Part shown: one piece after another, positions 33,895 through 42,589 of the stretch
Layout of the letters: the number at the start of each line of letters is the position of its first letter
Numbering within the stretch: position 1 is the stretch's first letter
Source of the DNA: Metabacillus kandeliae
Lineage (GTDB): Bacteria > Bacillota > Bacilli > Bacillales > Bacillaceae
NCBI RefSeq assembly: GCF_021166585.1
Contig: NZ_JAJOZE010000003.1
Location: forward strand, 1-64,000
Length of the DNA: 64,000 nucleotides
Reading direction: 5' to 3'
Made by a program: the position numbers and the translations under genes
The notes under the pieces: model-generated
What the model was told of the DNA's origin: nothing
Database searches by the model: none
The model's input: the letters and a program-made list of their open reading frames with translations, nothing else

Positions 33895-35004
33895 TTATTG
33901 ATAGAATTTCGCGATCGCTTCCACAACAATGTCTTGCTGCTCTTCTGTTAATTCCGGGAACATTGGAAGAGAAATAGCTTCCATTGCTGCCTGCTCAGAA
34001 ATCGGGAAGTCGCCTTCTTTTAATCCGAGTTCAGCAAATACCGGCTGAATGTGAAGCGGTTTTGGATAGTAGATCATGGTTGCAACACCCTGCTCCTTCA
34101 GGAATTCCTGAAGCTCGTTGCGGCGCTCTACGCGAATCGTATATTGGTGGAATACATGGTATCTGTCGCTTTCTTCAATAGGCGTCACTACCTTTGTTCC
34201 AAGCTTTTCTTTCAGCAATGCTGAATAGCGGTCCGCATGCTTTCTGCGAAGCTCTGACCACTCGCTTAAGTGAGGAAGCTTCACGTTCAAAATAGCTGCT
34301 TGAAGCTCATCCAGACGGCTGTTGTAGCCAAGGATGTCATGGTAGTATTTTCTCTTCGCGCCATGTACGCGGATCACGCGCATTTCGTCTGCGATTGTTT
34401 GGTGCTTGGATACGATCATACCCGCATCGCCGTATGCTCCAAGGTTTTTTGTCGGGAAGAAGCTGTATGTTGCTGTATCGCCGTATTCCCCAGGAGTTTT
34501 TCCTTTATAGGTTGCACCAATTGCCTGTGCGGCATCCTCTACAACGTACAAATTGTGCTTTTTCGCAATTTCCATGATGGCATCCATTTCAGCCATTTGG
34601 CCGTAAAGGTGAACCGGAATAATTGCCTTTGTCTGAGGCGTAATTTTTTCCTCAATCAGCTTAGGGTCAATATTGAATGTAACAGGGTCAATATCAACGA
34701 AAACAGGCTTAGCACCGCAGCGCGCGATCGCACCGGCAGTAGCAAAGAAAGTGAATGGAGTTGTAATGACTTCATCTCCAGTTTTTACTCCGCATGCCTG
34801 TAATGAAATATGTAACGCGTCACTTCCATTGGCAACGCCAACCGCGTAAGGAACATGGCTCAATTCAGCTACATCAGCTTCTAATTTTTTAACATTGTCA
34901 CCCAGGATGAATCGGGAGGACTTCATTACCTCGTCCATAACCTGAAGCATTTCATCCCGCAGGGTCATATATTGTTCAGAAAGATCAAGCATAGGCACTT
35001 TCAT
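33895..35004 (-). CDS. wbpE: PLP-dependent sugar aminotransferase, WbpE type
   Basis: DegT/DnrJ/EryC1/StrS-family enzyme of 369 residues that would aminate C3 of the keto sugar made by WbpB. Visible: GVANGSDALHISL (PLP phosphate site), PVHLYGQ, VVEDAAQAIGA (PLP-contacting Asp), and the Schiff-base Lys in SFFPTKNLGAYGD. The C-terminal domain has YNSRLDELQAAIL. It is separated from the rest of the cluster by a hairpin but read in the same direction. Confidence 0.92.
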   Translation of the reverse strand: MKVPMLDLSEQYMTLRDEMLQVMDEVMKSSRFILGDNVKKLEADVAELSHVPYAVGVANGSDALHISLQACGVKTGDEVITTPFTFFATAGAIARCGAKPVFVDIDPVTFNIDPKLIEEKITPQTKAIIPVHLYGQMAEMDAIMEIAKKHNLYVVEDAAQAIGATYKGKTPGEYGDTATYSFFPTKNLGAYGDAGMIVSKHQTIADEMRVIRVHGAKRKYYHDILGYNSRLDELQAAILNVKLPHLSEWSELRRKHADRYSALLKEKLGTKVVTPIEESDRYHVFHQYTIRVERRNELQEFLKEQGVATMIYYPKPLHIQPVFAELGLKEGDFPISEQAAMEAISLPMFPELTEEQQDIVVEAIAKFYQ

Positions 35005-35331
35005 TTACAATCTTCTCCTTAATAGATAGTGGTCAAACACTATATCATTTTAGCACACCAGAGCAGTTATATGTCATGGATTGACGAAAGGTGATTGTTC
35101 ATTTCACAATTTCGCCACAAATCGCCTTTCTTCCTATATATAAGGAAGAAATTTGCCGTCCATAAAAACTACCTAGTAAACAATATCATAAACAGAAGCA
35201 AATTAAAATACTCCTCGCGCCCTTAGGCCTTGAATCACGAAGCAAATTATAGTAATTCTGGCAATGATTTTGCAGAATTATGTTATAATGACGGAGATTA
35301 TGGATACTTCAAAAATGGGAGAGCGTCTAAG
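35005..35331. other. intergenic region between wbpE and secA2
   Basis: About 330 bp between divergent genes. AT-rich with the inverted pair GAAAGG/CCTTTC type around 35085-35145 (AGGCGATTTGTGGCGAAA region). It holds the secA2 promoter at its end. A TTG-started frame from 35230 is open but crosses the promoter and is not part of SecA2. Confidence 0.5.
35281..35289 (+). promoter_or_regulatory. extended -10 promoter of secA2
   Basis: TGTTATAAT, an exact extended -10 element (TGnTATAAT) with no good -35. The start of transcription would be near 35296, leaving a 36-nt leader with ribosome site GGGAGAG. This places the SecA2 start at 35332. Confidence 0.65.
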
Positions 35332-37701
35332 ATGTCATTACTATATAACAAATACATGGAATTAAAATCCCGTGCTGAAACGAAAAAACTGTATCGTTCC
35401 GTTGAACACATCAACTCATTGGAACCTCAATATGCCGGCTTTTCTGACGAAGAGCTCCGTTTAAAAACCTCTGAATTGAAGGAATCCCTCCAAAGCGGCG
35501 CACAAATGGAAGAAGTCCGCCCGCATGCCTTTGCCCTTGTCCGAGAAGCAGCCAAAAGAACCATCGGGCTGCGCCATTATGATGTCCAGTTAATCGGCGG
35601 CCTTGTCCAATCTGATGGAAATATCGCGCAGATGCAGACTGGTGAAGGAAAAACGCTTGTCTCCACGCTGCCGAGCTTTCTTTTTGCCCTGTACGGAAAA
35701 GGCGTTCATGTCATTACGTCAAATGAATACCTCGCAAAACGCGACTTTGAATTGATGGGCCAGATTCATCAGTTTCTAGGACTGACTGTAGGCTTGAACG
35801 TATCCGGCACAGATGTTCCGGTCAAACAGGAAGCGTACCGCTGCGATATTACATACGGAACAGGAAATGAATTCGGCTTTGACTACCTCCGCGATCACAT
35901 GGTCAGCCACTTGTCCCAAAAGGTGCAGCGCGGAAAAGCCTTTACGATTATAGACGAAATTGACAGCATTCTGATTGATGAAGCAAGAACACCGCTTATC
36001 ATCGCCAACAAGTCCGGCGCTTCAACAGAGCTGTTTCATATTACTGCCATGCTGACCAAGTCTTTTGAAAAAGGCAAGGATGTTGAAGTTGATCTTCCTT
36101 CCCGCCAGGTTCATCTAAAAGAAGAAGGCATCGCGAAGATCGAAGCGATGTTCAGCGTTGATAACCTCTATTCTGCTGAGCACCAGATTCTTTTTCACTA
36201 CTTAAATCAGTCGCTTCAGGCAGAATTTATTCTGCGCAAGGATGTTGACTATATTGTCAAAGAAGGCAAAGTCGAACTTGTCGACGCCTTTACCGGCCGC
36301 GTGATGGAAGGCCGAAACTTAAGCAATGGCCTTCACCAGGCGATCGAAGCAAAAGAAGGACTTGAAATCAATGAGGAAAACCTGACTCAGGCAACGGTAA
36401 CCGTTCAAAATTATTTCCGGATGTACGAGGTTCTTTCCGGCATGACAGGAAGCGCATTGCCTGCTCAAAAAGAGTTCATGGACATTTATCAGCTGGATGT
36501 TATTGAAATCCCGACAAACAAACCGAATATCCGAAAAGATGAGCCTGATCTCGTCTATGCTTCGCTTCAGGATAAATATAGCCGGATTGTCGAAGAAGTT
36601 CGGACCGTTTCAGCCACAGGCAGGCCGATCTTAATTGGAACTACTTCCATTAAGCAATCTGAAAAAGTGTCAGAAGCCCTAACGAGTGCGGGTATCAGCC
36701 ACTCTCTGCTTAACGCCAAAACTGAAGAGCAGGAAGCGAGAATGATCTCCATTGCCGGGCAAAAAGGGCAGATTACGATCTCCACCAACATGGCCGGGCG
36801 CGGAACGGACATTCTGCTCGGAGAAGGTGTTGCAGCGCTTGGCGGATTGCACATTATTGGAACAGAGCGCCATGAAAGCAAGCGCATTGACATGCAGCTC
36901 CGCGGCCGCGCAGGACGCCAGGGCGATCCAGGCTCCTCTCTCTTTATCGTTTCTCTTGAGGATGACCTCCTCAATCAATATGATGATGAAGAGCTGGAAA
37001 AATGGACGAAAAAGGTGCAGACAGATCAAACTGGCCTTATTGTTTCGCCAGATCCAAGAAAATTCATGAACAAGGTTCAGGAAAGTGTGGAAAACAGCCA
37101 CTTCTCCTCCCGCGTTCATCTATTAAAGCTTGAGGATCACCTCGATCAGCAGCGAAAAGCTGTTTACGGCATCCGGAATGATATTTTAAAAGATACAGAG
37201 TTTCTTCCTTATATAAAAGAAATATTCAGCCAGGCCACAGCTGACACATTGGATGCCTTCTTCCTGGAACTATCAATGAAGGAGCAGGAGGAATATGCCG
37301 TCCTGCACGATCAGCTGCAAGCGATTATGGAGATCAGCAGCAGTGCAGAAGAGTTTAATGAAAAGGACCGCCGCGAACTTGACGCATTGCTTTCATCTGA
37401 CTTCCAAGCATACATGGAGCAGCTCTCCTCTCTCTCAGATAACGAAGAAGTTCTTGCTTCTGCAAGAGGATTTGCCCTCTCTTTGCTTGATGAAGCATGG
37501 ATCAGGCACCTTGACGTCATGGACGAACTGAAGGACGGCATTGGGCTTCGCGGCTACGGCCAGGAAGATCCGTACCGCTTGTTTCAGATGGAGGCCTTTC
37601 AAGCATTTGAAGACATGCTGAAGGGCTATCGCTTCGAAGTGCTCGTGAATCTCAGGGCTCTTGCAGCCAATGTACAGGAATCAAAGGATGTGGAATCATG
37701 A
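35332..37701 (+). CDS. secA2: accessory secretion ATPase SecA2
   Basis: Motor protein for export of a subset of surface proteins through the Sec channel, 789 residues. It has the SecA opening (YAGFSDEELRLKTSELKESL), Walker A MQTGEGKT (about 100), the DEAD-type box IIDEIDSILIDEARTPLI, TNMAGRGTDILLG and LRGRAGRQGDPG. It lacks the C-terminal zinc tail of the housekeeping SecA, and is of the usual SecA2 size. The start is the ATG at 35332, downstream of the promoter, with GGGAGAG 8 nt before it. slaP follows with an ATGA overlap, the arrangement seen in Bacillus anthracis, where the pair serves S-layer protein export. Confidence 0.93.
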   Translation: MSLLYNKYMELKSRAETKKLYRSVEHINSLEPQYAGFSDEELRLKTSELKESLQSGAQMEEVRPHAFALVREAAKRTIGLRHYDVQLIGGLVQSDGNIAQMQTGEGKTLVSTLPSFLFALYGKGVHVITSNEYLAKRDFELMGQIHQFLGLTVGLNVSGTDVPVKQEAYRCDITYGTGNEFGFDYLRDHMVSHLSQKVQRGKAFTIIDEIDSILIDEARTPLIIANKSGASTELFHITAMLTKSFEKGKDVEVDLPSRQVHLKEEGIAKIEAMFSVDNLYSAEHQILFHYLNQSLQAEFILRKDVDYIVKEGKVELVDAFTGRVMEGRNLSNGLHQAIEAKEGLEINEENLTQATVTVQNYFRMYEVLSGMTGSALPAQKEFMDIYQLDVIEIPTNKPNIRKDEPDLVYASLQDKYSRIVEEVRTVSATGRPILIGTTSIKQSEKVSEALTSAGISHSLLNAKTEEQEARMISIAGQKGQITISTNMAGRGTDILLGEGVAALGGLHIIGTERHESKRIDMQLRGRAGRQGDPGSSLFIVSLEDDLLNQYDDEELEKWTKKVQTDQTGLIVSPDPRKFMNKVQESVENSHFSSRVHLLKLEDHLDQQRKAVYGIRNDILKDTEFLPYIKEIFSQATADTLDAFFLELSMKEQEEYAVLHDQLQAIMEISSSAEEFNEKDRRELDALLSSDFQAYMEQLSSLSDNEEVLASARGFALSLLDEAWIRHLDVMDELKDGIGLRGYGQEDPYRLFQMEAFQAFEDMLKGYRFEVLVNLRALAANVQESKDVES

Positions 37702-38501
37702 CAGCAGAAACGAATAAAAAGCCAGTCCTCTCCCTGCATCCTGAGTGGGAAATCAGCAAGCAGGAGCAGTATGTGTATCAATTCCACCTGAATCAGCTGC
37801 CGGATCTTGAAGAGAACCAGCTGTCGATCACAGGCTTTAAAATCGATGAATATGATGAATTTTTTACAATCACCGGCTTTATCAGAAGCACAGTGCCGCA
37901 GCCGATCACCTTTGAAATGCTCTCCCTGCTGCTTCTTGATGAGAACCAAGAGGTATCAGCAAGAGAAACGTTTGATATGGAGCGATTCGGCGAGCTGCCG
38001 TCTCTGAGTGCAAGACCATGGCGATTTATTTTTGATAAAGAAACCCTGCTTGAAGGAAAAGAAATTCCCAAAGAGGGATGGACACTTGCGTTTGAATTGA
38101 AAAAGCGGAACACGCACCGACTGGATTTGGATGCCTCTTGGAAAGAGTCCATTTCAAAAGAGCAGACGGCTCATTTAGAAAAGATCGTAGAAAATCTTAA
38201 ACCGCTGAACCAAAACGAAGTGAATCTAATGGGTCTTGAAGCTGTTTTTACGGAGAACCGGGATTTACAGGTAACGCTTTTAATCCGGAACGGCAGTGAA
38301 AAAGCGATTCAGCTTGATCAGCTTCCGCTCGTGATTGAAGATGCGTCAGGGGACATTATTGCAAGAGGAGTCTTTCAAACAGGCGGCCTGACGGTGATGG
38401 AAAATACAAGCAAGCCTTGGAATTTCGTATTTTCACATTCTCTTTTAACGAAAGAAGAAATGGATCTTTCCAAATGGAAGGCCTATCCGCCTGCTGAATA
38501 A
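37698..38501 (+). CDS. slaP: accessory Sec system S-layer assembly protein SlaP
   Basis: Cytoplasmic partner of SecA2, 267 residues, no signal peptide. It consists of two similar halves: QLSITGFKIDEYDEFF to RPWRFIFDKETLL, and EVNLMGLEAVFTENRD to KPWNFVFSHSLL, each a beta-rich unit of about 85 residues. That duplication is the mark of the family. Translationally coupled to secA2 (ATGA). No S-layer protein gene is in the window, so the clients are unknown; the exported proteins at 44-63 kb are candidates. Confidence 0.88.
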   Translation: MTAETNKKPVLSLHPEWEISKQEQYVYQFHLNQLPDLEENQLSITGFKIDEYDEFFTITGFIRSTVPQPITFEMLSLLLLDENQEVSARETFDMERFGELPSLSARPWRFIFDKETLLEGKEIPKEGWTLAFELKKRNTHRLDLDASWKESISKEQTAHLEKIVENLKPLNQNEVNLMGLEAVFTENRDLQVTLLIRNGSEKAIQLDQLPLVIEDASGDIIARGVFQTGGLTVMENTSKPWNFVFSHSLLTKEEMDLSKWKAYPPAE

Positions 38502-38585
38502 TGCAGTCTGTCAGATAACCTGCCACACGTATTGACTTTAGAGACAGTGTTTAATATGATTTCTAAAAAGCTCATAAGATTCTTA

Positions 38586-38651
38586 ATTCGTATAACTCCA
38601 ATAATATGGTTTGGAGGTCTCTACCAGGAACCGAAATTCCTGATTACGGAG
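38586..38651 (+). ncRNA. purine riboswitch aptamer, adenine type
   Basis: P1 UUCGUA/UACGGA, P2 CUCCA/UGGAG with loop containing AAUAUGG, J2/3 UCUCUACC, P3 CAGGAA/UUCCUG. The discriminating base in J3/1 is U (CUGAUUACGG), where guanine aptamers have C, so the ligand should be adenine. It stands before adenosine deaminase. Confidence 0.9.
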
Positions 38652-38694
38652 AAGATACATCATGTGTATTTTCTTCTTAATCAGGAATTTTTTA
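38635..38694 (+). terminator. riboswitch-controlled terminator
   Basis: AATTCCTGATTA pairs with TAATCAGGAATT, followed by a run of T; inner arms GAGAAGATACA and TGTGTATTTTCTTC lengthen the stem. The left arm is the 3' half of aptamer P3 and P1, so ligand binding should block the terminator: an ON switch. Confidence 0.88.
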
Positions 38695-38721
38695 TACTTT
38701 TTTATATAGAAGGAGGAAAAC

Positions 38722-39729
38722 ATGAACTTTCTATCATTGCCTAAAATTGAACTTCACTGTCATCTGGACGGCAGCTTGCGGGCTGTAACGATTATTGAGA
38801 TTGCCTTAAAGGAAGGCATCCCTCTGCCTTCTTATAGAAAAGAAGAATTGCAGAACCACCTCATCGCCCCTTTAGAGTGCGAATCCCTCGAGGAATATTT
38901 AACTGCCTTTTATTTGCCGAACCTTGTGATGCAATCAAAAGCAAATTTAAGAAGAATAGCCTTTGAACTATTTGAAGATGCCGCCATGGAAAACGTGAAA
39001 TACATGGAGGTCCGTTTTGCGCCGCTGCTGCACACGGAAAAAGGACTCACCATAGAAGATGTGGTTGCAAGTGTGATAGAGGGAATGCGGGATGCGGAAA
39101 AACACTATGAAATAAAGGGGAACCTCATTCTTTCCTGTATGAGGTCGATGTCTGTGGAAAAGGCCTTTGAAGTGGTAAATCAGGGAGCGAAGTTTCTCGG
39201 AAAAGGCGTCGCAGCAATTGATTTATGCGCGATTGAAGAAGAAGGATTTTGCGGAAAATTCATTAAGCCCATTTCCCTGGCGAAGGAATTAGGCTACAGA
39301 GTCACGATCCATGCAGGTGAAACAGGGATCGGCAAAAACGTTCTTGAGGCAGTTGAACTGTTGGGTGCTGAACGAATCGGGCATGGTGTGTTTATTAAGG
39401 ACTGCCCTGAAGCCTACCAAATTGTCAAAGAAAAGCAGATTGTGCTTGAAATGTGTCCGACAAGCAACATTCAGACAAAGGCCGTACAGCATTTTCGCGA
39501 CCACCCCATTTATCAGTTTTACCAGGATGGCATCAAAGTCACCATTAATACAGATAACCGCACAGTCTCCGATACGACAATGGCAAAAGAATGTGAGATC
39601 GTAAACCAGGTACTTCTGATGACTGAAGAGGACTACAGAGAGATTTACCGCACTAGTGCAGAAGCGTCTTTTGCCGATAAAGAAACAAAAGATTGGTGTC
39701 TCCTCCATTTCCCTCAGGAAGCACACTAG
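38722..39729 (+). CDS. add: adenosine deaminase
   Basis: Zinc enzyme that converts adenosine to inosine, 335 residues. Metal and catalytic motifs: ELHCHLDGS, HAGETG (catalytic Glu in HAGE), GHGVF, and INTDNRTVSDT with the last zinc Asp. Length is normal. The start ATG has AGGAGG upstream, 25 nt after the riboswitch terminator, so expression should rise with adenine, as for add of Vibrio vulnificus. It is convergent with pstA. Confidence 0.94.
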   Translation: MNFLSLPKIELHCHLDGSLRAVTIIEIALKEGIPLPSYRKEELQNHLIAPLECESLEEYLTAFYLPNLVMQSKANLRRIAFELFEDAAMENVKYMEVRFAPLLHTEKGLTIEDVVASVIEGMRDAEKHYEIKGNLILSCMRSMSVEKAFEVVNQGAKFLGKGVAAIDLCAIEEEGFCGKFIKPISLAKELGYRVTIHAGETGIGKNVLEAVELLGAERIGHGVFIKDCPEAYQIVKEKQIVLEMCPTSNIQTKAVQHFRDHPIYQFYQDGIKVTINTDNRTVSDTTMAKECEIVNQVLLMTEEDYREIYRTSAEASFADKETKDWCLLHFPQEAH

Positions 39730-39731
39730 CA

Positions 39732-39771
39732 AAAAGCAGGCTGCCTCTATTGGACTGGGGCAGCCTATTTT
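39732..39771. terminator. bidirectional terminator between add and pstA
   Basis: AGGCTGCC and GGCAGCCT stem with A-run on one side and T-run on the other. Confidence 0.82.
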
Positions 39772-39773
39772 CT

Positions 39774-40670
39774 TTATTTTGATGTTTTTCTTCTCATGCC
39801 TCTTTCCTTCAGCCATATCGGAATACGGGTGAGAAGGCTGATGGCAAGCACGATAATAACGAGAATAGCTGCAGCTTTGTCTGCAATCTGCGGAGCATCT
39901 GCAACAAGTGCTGTTGACTGCACATACCAAAGATAGACTGGCAGCGTTCCGCCTGGTGACAGCGGGTTAAAGTCGGCAAGTGCTCCAGAGAAATCAGTTC
40001 CTCCAGCAAGGAGAATAATGGCTGACTCACCAAAAGCACGGCATGCTGTAAGACTGACCCCTGTTAAAATACCGGAAAGAGCGGCCGGGATGACAACCCG
40101 GTAAATGGTAACGGATTTAGTTGCTCCCATAGCATAAGAAGCTTCGCGCAGCTCGTTCGGGACTGCCTGAATCGCTTCCTCTGTAACACGGGCAATAACC
40201 GGCAGATTCAGCAGCGATAGGGTAATTCCCGCTCCGATTAATGTCTGCCCGACTCCGAAGATATCAACAAAAATCATATAGCCAAAAAGACCAAACACAA
40301 TCGAAGGAACGGAAGCGAGACTCTCAACGCACGTTCTGATAAACTCTGTCATTTTGTTTTGAGGAGCATATTCAGACAGATAAATGCCTGAACCAATTCC
40401 AATCGGAATGGAGATAATAAGAGAGATGATCAGCACGTAAAAAGAGTTGAACAAATACGGTCCAATTCCCCCGCCTACCTCTATATCATCCGGCAGCTTC
40501 CAAAAAAAGTCCGGCCTCGTCAGCATGACTCCTTTAAACATAATTTTAAAGAGCATCGCAAAAATCACGATGAAAATGACGGCCATCAAAACCCATAGTA
40601 AATAGGTAAAGACCTTATCGACCATATATCGCGACTGGCTTCTTTTTTTCTTAAATCCAACTGTCTCCAT
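39774..40670 (-). CDS. pstA: phosphate ABC transporter permease PstA
   Basis: Inner-membrane permease of 298 residues with six membrane segments. The MetI-type permease loop is visible (EEAIQAVPNELREASYAMGATK, given here as two parts: EEAIQAVPNELREAS and YAMGATKS). It overlaps pstC by one base pair of stop/start. pstB, which encodes the ATPase and normally follows pstA, is not here: the next gene is add on the other strand. Confidence 0.93.
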   Translation of the reverse strand: METVGFKKKRSQSRYMVDKVFTYLLWVLMAVIFIVIFAMLFKIMFKGVMLTRPDFFWKLPDDIEVGGGIGPYLFNSFYVLIISLIISIPIGIGSGIYLSEYAPQNKMTEFIRTCVESLASVPSIVFGLFGYMIFVDIFGVGQTLIGAGITLSLLNLPVIARVTEEAIQAVPNELREASYAMGATKSVTIYRVVIPAALSGILTGVSLTACRAFGESAIILLAGGTDFSGALADFNPLSPGGTLPVYLWYVQSTALVADAPQIADKAAAILVIIVLAISLLTRIPIWLKERGMRRKTSK

Positions 40671-41596
40671 TATGAAACCCCTTTTGTCCGAATCTTGCGG
40701 ATCATCACAATCATAAGCGTTGAGATGACAAGCAGCAGGAATGCCATCATGTAAAGCGCATTGTAATAAGTAGAGCCTGTCTGAACGTCAACAATAAAGC
40801 TGACAATGTAGCTCGTTAAAACGTGTGTTGAAGTAAACAAGTCCGGCGGAAGCTGTGCGGCTCCCCCAATGACCATAACGACAGCCATTGTTTCACCAAT
40901 GGATCGGGCCATGCCAAGGATAATGGCGGTAAAAATTCCCTCTCTTGCTGCTGGGAGCATCACGCGGAAAATCGTTTGAAAGCGGGTGCTTCCTTGAGCA
41001 TAGCTTGCCTCCCGCAGCTCACGGGGAACGGCTGTTAGCGCATCATCACTGATTCTTGTAATGGTCGGAAGAACCATAATGGTCAAGACTAGTGCAGCTG
41101 CAAAAAGTCCGTTTCCTACTGCACTTCCCGTCACTTGGCGGATAAACGGAATTAAAATCGTTAATCCCAGGTAGCCATATACAATAGAAGGAATACCAAC
41201 AAGCAAATCAAGGGTAGGTCTCATGAGCCGCTTCAGCCACTCTGGTGCAATTTCGACAGTAAAAACAGCCAAACCCAGGGAAATAGGTGTTGCGAGCAGG
41301 AGAGTGAGTCCGGTTAGAGCAACAGTTCCAATGATAAATACACCGGCGCCAAACTTTTGGGCGTTGTCAGGATCCCATTTTAATGAGAAGAAGAACTCCA
41401 TCGGGGAGACATCTTTAAAAACGAGCAAACCTGTTTTTCCAATAAACACAATAATGGAAAGCAGGACAAGTCCTAGAATGAGTGCACTTGAAATCGCAAA
41501 AAGATTAAAGAGGCGGTTCTTTACATATTTGGATTGGTTCTTGCTGCCGCTGACACTGAGCAGATCTGCCGGCAGTTCTTGTTCGATCTTCGCCAT
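40670..41596 (-). CDS. pstC: phosphate ABC transporter permease PstC
   Basis: Partner permease of PstA, 308 residues, with six to seven membrane segments and the loop DALTAVPRELREASYAQG. The N-terminus is a hydrophilic stretch of about 30 residues. Transcribed with pstS and pstA; a strong hairpin lies between pstS and pstC. Confidence 0.93.
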   Translation of the reverse strand: MAKIEQELPADLLSVSGSKNQSKYVKNRLFNLFAISSALILGLVLLSIIVFIGKTGLLVFKDVSPMEFFFSLKWDPDNAQKFGAGVFIIGTVALTGLTLLLATPISLGLAVFTVEIAPEWLKRLMRPTLDLLVGIPSIVYGYLGLTILIPFIRQVTGSAVGNGLFAAALVLTIMVLPTITRISDDALTAVPRELREASYAQGSTRFQTIFRVMLPAAREGIFTAIILGMARSIGETMAVVMVIGGAAQLPPDLFTSTHVLTSYIVSFIVDVQTGSTYYNALYMMAFLLLVISTLMIVMIRKIRTKGVS

Positions 41597-41623
41597 GCCT
41601 TAAATTCCTCCAGCACTAATGTA

Positions 41624-41652
41624 AGCCAGCCTCACAAAATGGGTGAGGCTGG
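41624..41652 (-). terminator. intercistronic stem-loop between pstS and pstC
   Basis: GCCAGCCTCAC and GTGAGGCTGGC form an 11-bp perfect stem without a T-run. It more likely protects the pstS mRNA 3' end or partly terminates, giving more binding protein than permease. Confidence 0.75.
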
Positions 41653-41704
41653 CTCTCTAATTTAAAAGGGGGTTAGTAATCAAGCAAATGAATCAAATTA
41701 TAGA

Positions 41705-42565
41705 TTAACGTACAGATTTAACAGGGATGAATTTCAATTTTTTCAAAGAACCGTTTTGGAACTTAGAACCTGTTACATAAGAAATGAACGCAGCGTTAGC
41801 ACCTTTTGCTTTTCCTTTAGTCAATAGGTAGCCAGTACCCCATACAGGGTATTTGCCTTTTTGAATGTTAGATACAGAAGCAGCTACACCGTTGTAAGAA
41901 ACAGCTTTGATTCCGCCTTTTACATATGGAAGGTCAACATAACCGATTGCATTAGCATTAGACGTTACAGCTGTAACCATTTCACCGCTTTTTCCAGCTT
42001 CTTGGTAATGAGAGCCGCTTGTCATCATTTTAGCGCCTTTAAGAGCTTTCAAGTTGTAGTTTACGCGAGTACCAGAACCAAATTTACGGTTTACAACAAC
42101 GATTGGTGCATTGTTTCCGCCTACTTGCTTCCAGTTTGTGATTTTTCCTGTGAAAATTCCTTGAAGCTGTGAAGTGGAAAGGTTTTTCACTGGGTTTTTA
42201 GAGTTAACAATTGTAGCAAATGGGATAACAGCGATTTTGTAAGCAGTCAAACCTTTGAATGCGCTGAATCCAGGAACAGCAGTTGTTGCATTCCAGTCAC
42301 AAGCTCCAATTGTAGCCGATCCTTTTTGTACAGATTGAGGACCAGCAATGGAAGAAGAACCAGATACAGAGATAGAAACTCTTGGGTTAGAGCGCTTGAA
42401 TTCTTTTGCAGCAGCCTGTGTCAGTGGAAGCAGGGCAGTTGAACCTGCAACCGTTACTTTACCAGAAACACTTGCAGCATCAGCTTGATTGAAACCTCCG
42501 AATGTGAAACCTACAGCAGCGGCAACAGCAACAGCGGAAACGGATAAACGTTTTACTAATTTCAT
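41705..42565 (-). CDS. pstS: secreted phosphate-binding protein PstS
   Basis: Phosphate receptor of the Pst system, 286 residues. It has VTVAGSTALLPLTQAA (first phosphate contact), GACDWN, FGSGTRVNYN and the late AIGYVDLPYV. Unlike the Bacillus lipoprotein form, it has no lipobox Cys: the signal peptide ends NQADA before ASVSG, a normal signal peptidase I site. The mature protein should therefore be released or held by some other means. It follows the stalk-domain/propeller gene by 24 nt in the same transcript. Confidence 0.93.
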   Translation of the reverse strand: MKLVKRLSVSAVAVAAAVGFTFGGFNQADAASVSGKVTVAGSTALLPLTQAAAKEFKRSNPRVSISVSGSSSIAGPQSVQKGSATIGACDWNATTAVPGFSAFKGLTAYKIAVIPFATIVNSKNPVKNLSTSQLQGIFTGKITNWKQVGGNNAPIVVVNRKFGSGTRVNYNLKALKGAKMMTSGSHYQEAGKSGEMVTAVTSNANAIGYVDLPYVKGGIKAVSYNGVAASVSNIQKGKYPVWGTGYLLTKGKAKGANAAFISYVTGSKFQNGSLKKLKFIPVKSVR

Positions 42566-42589
42566 TTTTCATCTTCTCCTTTAATAAAA

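Noticed and set aside
35230-35331. N-terminal extension of SecA2 by 34 residues
   Set aside because: It crosses an extended -10 promoter, has no ribosome site and is unlike SecA N-termini; ATG 35332 has GGGAGAG.
36679-37119. 146-codon antisense frame in secA2
   Set aside because: Shadow of a conserved coding region, no start signals.
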